Source: Fulvivirga imtechensis AK7
GTDB lineage: Bacteria; Bacteroidota; Bacteroidia; Cytophagales; Cyclobacteriaceae
Assembly: GCF_000331535.1 (NCBI RefSeq)
Contig: NZ_AMZN01000044.1
Span: 35,067 to 99,066 of the forward strand
Reading direction: 5' to 3'
Length of the DNA stretch: 64,000 bases
Positions within the stretch are counted from its first letter, which is position 1. Every line of letters starts with the position of its first letter. Positions 63,801 through 64,000 of the stretch are shown here, piece by piece. A program made the translations under genes and the position numbers. The notes below the pieces were generated by a model that saw nothing but the letters and a program-made list of their open reading frames with translations, was not told where the DNA came from and searched no databases.

Positions 63801-64000
63801 GTTCGGAGTGGGTAGTATTAAGTATTCTGGGGATACTTAAGGCTGGAGGTGCTTATGTGCCTGTTGATCCTAATTTGCCCAAGGAAAGGATGCAATATAT
63901 TTTTGAAGATACAGGACTAAAAACTATTTTACTTAATACCGACTATTTCTTCAACCTGGACTTCTTCACGGGCAATTTAATAGCTATAGACATCCAGTTC
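53138..64000 (+). CDS. Giant lipopeptide non-ribosomal peptide synthetase, 3' end outside window
   Basis: 3621 codons open from ATG 53138 to the window edge (a second ATG at 53150 is possible). Domain order: FAAL, ACP, C, A, PCP, C, A interrupted by methyltransferase, PCP, C, A (truncated by the window end). The phosphopantetheine serines lie at 54992, 58133 and 62093 (GMNS, LGGNSIKA, MGGHSLKA) and all sit in one frame, so the gene is intact. The FAAL start implies that a fatty acid is activated as acyl-adenylate and loaded on the ACP, then joined to amino acid 1 by the first C domain. Predicted residues from remembered code tables are Lys/Orn-like, then (N-methyl)glycine. No epimerase or thioesterase is seen yet; more modules must follow. 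Cytoplasmic megaenzyme. The upstream FtsX-type permease and NusG paralogue may serve export and expression. Confidence 0.95.
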   Translation, partial: MVNIMSETLVSIFRNNKCSERGITFISARDKEDFISYQELYEKASLLLEILKEKGLGERDEVIIQIEDSKAFLISFWACLLGKMIAVPIATGNQHDHRLKLFHIWNSLNSPFLISDDEQLQRLGKYAVENNLKEEYKKISEHFLAFPNNIIESRAPEKNLPLQEINILADDIAYIQFSSGSTGQPKGVILTHRNLVTNTKDIADRSEITDSDSMLSWMPLTHDMGLICFHLTGIISGVNQYIIPTALFIRRPLLWLEKASEHHVSLLYSPNFGIQYFLWAYENSPIDLNLSCVRLIYNGAEPISASLCHRFINELSSKGLGSNTIFPGYGLAEASVAVTLPFIGKEIIEYNVLRNSLNIGDRVIPSDKNEEGVVTFVEVGCPINNCKVRICDDSGNVLGDNFIGHIQIKGDNVTQGYYNNPDATDTLFTHDSWLKTGDLGFLSNGRLVITGRYKNLIIVNGQNYYPQDIEKAICDGVGLELGKVVACGVRNHAQSEEELVIFVLHKRPSADFVKIIESIKQLVLNVIGITVELVVPVNKIPKTTSGKIRHFKLIEQYTKGEFNPSLQKLKEIHQKVQSHSYDNEDGGGSTQLLLNILRELTGNPKIEQNESFFKLGMNSILATQFASRVHHKCAVRLSVSDIYNHPTALQLSEFLQDLSPGTQLEVRPIERSDSYALSFAQKRFWVLDQMKPGNSAYNVPVCYALKGTLDIPKLEKTFQILVAQYEVLRTAFLVSDGIPHQKIAENINFKIVCHDLSEEDSCADRARKMAMAASHISFDLSTAPLFRVYLYKLDQEDFLLLLNFHHIITDGWSINMLLKEVGEIYQRLSANQKFSKKELLWQYKDFAAWQLDLVESGCFDEHRSYWLQELRGELVAPELSLGKPAVSSEDKTPSIAQFMLSENTLKKLRKLASSQESTLFMVLLALVKILFYKYTGQKDLVVGTDTSGRGAVDFESQPGYFLNTVCIRTFLDPQRSFDSILQQVKEKVLLAFKYQDYPFDLLLEDLGQTRGLGTTPLFNTLVLLQNLDTSGLEGAIEGVTARHLDIIQDLNLVDLQFEFEETPGGLSLILRYNNGIFSASQIEAFFGHFKKLTEEILTYPSKCIFEYEILSESEQKLLNAFNDTNCDYNEEGPVHKLIEKQAEWTPSQIALIYNDNEVTYEELNAKANQLAFYLKSKCNIGQDKPVSIGLMLKKSEHLIITILAILKSGASYIPIDPDYPAARCRHIIKDTGLEIIVVDKHTHGICKDIGQFVSLLQVDEEAVIEEINQQPTRNLEHRVKPEDLAYIIYTSATTGAPKGVMIKHEAVLDYTLTFKDYFSINSNDTVVQQSSIGFDTLVEEVFPILAAGGKLIIPNNDGRDIDDLLYHIDKYNVTILSTTPLIINEINGRPWKFSSLRIIISGGDLLRPAYIDNLINKVDLYNTYGPAEATVCATFHKIESLKDSHFIGKPIANHKIHILDDDGKRLVVGAPGEICISGCGLAAGYLNMEKLTRQKFAANQDEIIYHTGDLGRWTPDGKIEFLGRKDLQVKIRGYRIEPEEIEKVLCQHPKIRDAAVIADIDQNSLTAFVVGEMDQKESLLRRHMASFLPTYMLPHRFVMLSELPKTVHGKVDRSSLASVSKSEVNTGNHVPPTGELELTIAKIWKDVLGVSEIGVHNNFFDLGGNSIKAIQIISRLQKEQNVKIEVRDLFINPTLAKLSEVIEQSTQSFYECIQPTAKRDYYDVSNAQRRIWILEQLDQSSLAYNEFEIYELEGDLSVSFLDQSLKSVIRKHEILRTTFIDINGEPKQVVHPEEDNRFELIYEDLRSENDPDAIVRASVSEEVSTPIDLKNGPLLRAKVYQTTDDNYIFLIVIHHIISDGWSGQILVRELLDVYNCLFAGKALPHTEPGIQYKDYVYWKNEHIHSGALEPHRRYWQNCFKDDIPVIDLPLDFRRPKLKAYRGNTLSFSFDAGFLKRANRFGKKYNASKFMIFLAALKVLLYRYTAQNDIIIGTPVAGREHADLEQQLGLYINLLPLRSQIDGKKSFESFLNQIKEMTLEAYEHQSYPFDLLVDELDIARDINRSPLFDILIAYQHKEISFERQHIGGLHVTKLEKDISISKYDLSFYFEEYQDEITLGIEYDGELFLKPTIEKFFTHYTTLVQSVFNDPVQEIDTINFLSAQEHDTLLKYFNNTDVEYAKDVAVHQMFENQALQNPEAVAITFNARSFSYKEINERANQRAAFLHSECKLKPNELVGLLLDRSEEMIISILAIWKAGAAYVPIDPQYPKERIIYLLEDTKLSTVLTNGKYLSLNRWLQWEVESYKNLITIDQPEINYSGFNDQSKHLWNHVTNTADNEAESCGWINSYTKKAFDKEDLQELWNNVINKVRPHLHAESKVLEVGCGSGAIMYELAPLVKKYTATDISDVVVNNSRVQFQEKGLHNIDVKQLAANEIDFLKEQKFDIIIANSVVQYFPDAGYLLDFLNKAIDLLDEHGIIFLGDLRDKELQLQYYRSLFDESADLEHEILRKKKLEEELFVSKHFLIDLVKGLSCYGEVEFSEKQGKIENELKKYRFDSVIRVDRTKSGSAVKPDKNHILARTEQNFKCTNLNIPAGDRAYIIYTSGSTGKPKGVDIMHRSVVNFLLSMKKKPGMVSSDKLLAVTTYTFDISVLEFFLPLITGGQVLLAGESDAKDPSTLIRMIRTEQPTIMQATPSTWNMMFANGWTGSKTLKVLSGGERLPEELALKLLKSSGEVWNMYGPTETTIWSTTGKVRLGYGSNVGSPIDNTTVYVLSERQQLLPIGAFGNLYIGGEGLASQYLNQPHLSKEKFIRSPFDSDKRLYYTGDIARWCSDGTLELFGRSDDQVKVNGYRIELGEIENTLLTYKSIKEVAVIAKDDPEGSKFLVAFVCGSEFDTAALREYLVERLPLYMVPSFYEVLEEIPHTPNGKINRKALQEFRLSVSSSSVDHIAPESELERKLAMIWKLVLNIDTVGVEDNFFQMGGHSLKAIRLVSGIEQELQYKLNLREVFINPTIRQLARIMSVGVKTKSVELAPIEIKDYYDVTPSQKRFWLLNQLDERVAYNLPGAHRIKGELDAEALDKAFEKLIQRHESLRTSFIQVNGELKQKINNTSDFRVEYIDLSDRDEKLAETQKIADEETFMPFDLSSGKLIRAKLIRLADNDHVFLFTIHHIISDAWSINVLIKEVLMVYESCINSDDIALPPLPVQYKDYSHWVNLQVKSQENAKYWQGQFREGVPVLELPLDYPRPAIKSNAGDRAYFSVPKDLKDALKTLAKNHQASLYMGLIAGQVLLYHKYSNQNSIVIGAPLADRDHKYLNDQIGYYVNNIPLHISFNEKCTFIDLLETARKVVLGAYDHKSYPLEQLLEDLDIQRDLSRSVLYDVGFTWDGNYHDHFKGLKSLQIEEFHLEYKLAQTDLWFYGVEHPDRLDFIVEYNTDIFTARKINQLINHYLNILSEVVRQPESALPEINYLSGPERERILSSFNATICNNEYNRTIVEIFEHYAAIQPDSLALVYGDVSWSYGELNASANRLAHHLRNEMGVKPNDLVGIMLPRSEWVVLSILGILKAGGAYVPVDPNLPKERMQYIFEDTGLKTILLNTDYFFNLDFFTGNLIAIDIQF
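54885..55110 (+). other. NRPS acyl carrier domain
   Basis: Carrier protein fold with ESFFKLGMNSILATQF; the phosphopantetheine attachment serine is encoded at 54992-54994. GMNS replaces the usual GGxS/GxDS, a small departure. It receives the fatty acid from the FAAL domain. Confidence 0.85.
55150..56470 (+). other. NRPS condensation domain 1 (starter type)
   Basis: Begins SYALSFAQKRFWVLDQMKPG; the active-site motif FHHIITDGWS lies near 55545-55575 (HHxxxDG complete). As it follows a FAAL-ACP unit, it should join the fatty acid to the first amino acid, forming the lipid tail amide. Confidence 0.85.
56550..57980 (+). other. NRPS adenylation domain 1 (Lys/Orn-like code, variant A3)
   Basis: Core motifs run from ASYIPIDPDYP to NGKVDR-like HGKVDRSSL. 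The A3 loop reads YTSATTGAPKGV in place of the usual TSGSTGKPKG (Gly to Ala). Aligning by eye to GrsA gives pocket residues D, T, E, S, I, G, T, V, C plus the late Lys. This is close to the lysine-type code I recall (DAESIGSVCK). The acidic Glu in the pocket suits a basic side chain. Treat as tentative. Confidence 0.6.
58025..58250 (+). other. NRPS peptidyl carrier domain 1
   Basis: Carrier with NNFFDLGGNSIKAIQIISRL; the modified serine is encoded at 58133-58135. Standard LGGxS motif. Confidence 0.9.
58300..59580 (+). other. NRPS condensation domain 2
   Basis: Begins YYDVSNAQRRIWILEQLDQ; active-site IHHIISDGWSGQ near 58695-58730, HHxxxDG complete. No dual epimerisation signature noted. It joins residue 1 to residue 2. 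Confidence 0.88.
59680..61940 (+). other. NRPS adenylation domain 2, interrupted by a methyltransferase between a2 and a3
   Basis: The N-terminal lobe runs to the a2 motif WKAGAAYVPIDPQYP near 59900-59940. It is then broken by about 900 bp, and resumes with the a3 motif AYIIYTSGSTGKPKGV near 60930-60975. The inserted part is a SAM methyltransferase (listed separately). Pocket residues read D, I, L, Q, L, G, M, I, W, one change from the glycine code I know as DILQLGLIW. a8 (GYRIELGEIEN) and the closing NGKINRKAL are intact. Confidence 0.82.
60090..60840 (+). other. NRPS-embedded methyltransferase domain
   Basis: SAM-binding motif I KVLEVGCGSGAIMYELAP near 60270-60320, then YTATDISDVVV, IIANSVVQYFPDAGYL and IIFLGDLRDKELQ. 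The NSVVQYFP signature is typical of methyltransferases embedded in NRPS adenylation domains. It most likely methylates the amino nitrogen of the residue on this module; O-methylation is unlikely for glycine. Confidence 0.85.
61985..62205 (+). other. NRPS peptidyl carrier domain 2
   Basis: Carrier with DNFFQMGGHSLKAIRLVSGI; modified serine encoded at 62093-62095. Standard motif. Confidence 0.9.
62255..63560 (+). other. NRPS condensation domain 3, HHxxxDA variant
   Basis: Begins YYDVTPSQKRFWLLNQLDE. The active-site motif reads IHHIISDAWSIN near 62645-62680: the two His and Asp are kept but Gly is Ala. It receives the (methyl)glycine-ended chain as donor, so the change could relate to an unusual substrate, but Ala at this place is also tolerated in some C domains. 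Confidence 0.85.
63620..64000 (+). other. NRPS adenylation domain 3, truncated by window end
   Basis: Starts IVEIFEHYAAIQPDSLALVYGD, with a2 motif KAGGAYVPVDPNLPKERM near 63840-63890. The window ends before a3, so specificity cannot be read. Confidence 0.9.

Overview
The window reads as chromosomal DNA of a Bacteroidota bacterium, most likely Cytophagales-like. This rests on an UpxY-type NusG paralogue, a GlxA-type regulator, families typical of the phylum (DUF4255, DUF4407, DUF5908, two-FtsX-domain permeases), weak Shine-Dalgarno signals and TAnnTTTG-like promoter elements. No rRNA, tRNA, CRISPR array, insertion sequence or plasmid/phage replication gene is visible. Species cannot be named from the sequence.

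Region 1 (1-28.6 kb, + strand) is a contractile injection system (CIS) of the extracellular type (Afp/PVC/MAC/AlgoCIS relatives). It encodes a tape-measure protein (5' end outside the window), an AAA+ ATPase, a DUF4255 terminator/cap protein, one sheath, two tube proteins, a DUF5908 mini-protein, a LysM tube-initiation protein, a VgrG-like spike, a PAAR tip, a gp25 wedge protein, two large baseplate-J-like proteins, a candidate fibre and a terminal STAND-like NTPase. A five-gene envelope block interrupts the core (5.9-11.3 kb): an Ig-like protein, a DUF4407 four-helix membrane protein, a secreted protein, a membrane-anchored GH18-like hydrolase and a tiny two-helix protein. No obvious toxin cargo is seen. 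Two non-coding elements sit inside the operon: a nested inverted-repeat element between the tube genes, and an array of eleven 7-bp units ending at the PAAR start codon.

Region 2 (28.7-35.7 kb) holds small regulatory and stress genes. These are an ECF sigma factor with a membrane partner, a GlxA-type regulator divergent from a VOC/DoxX/SRPBCC operon, an AraC-GyrI regulator, a Qnr-like pentapeptide protein paired with a stand-alone GyrI-like protein, and dispersed intergenic repeats.

Region 3 (35.7-49.0 kb, - strand) is a tightly coupled 12-gene surface-polysaccharide operon. It runs Wzx flippase, glycosyltransferases and Wzy/ligase-type membrane proteins, then a nucleotidyltransferase, two paralogous radical-SAM enzymes flanking a methyltransferase, an ABC exporter and a sulfotransferase.

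Region 4 (49.0-64.0 kb, + strand) begins with an AT-rich 0.8-kb leader and an UpxY/LoaP-like antiterminator, followed by an FtsX/MacB-type permease and a giant NRPS gene that runs off the right edge (3621 codons visible). Its layout is FAAL-ACP-C-A-PCP-C-A(MT)-PCP-C-A, which predicts a lipopeptide. The second adenylation domain is interrupted by a methyltransferase between core motifs a2 and a3 and carries a glycine-like specificity code, so N-methylglycine is a reasonable prediction. The antiterminator may help RNA polymerase cross this very long transcript.
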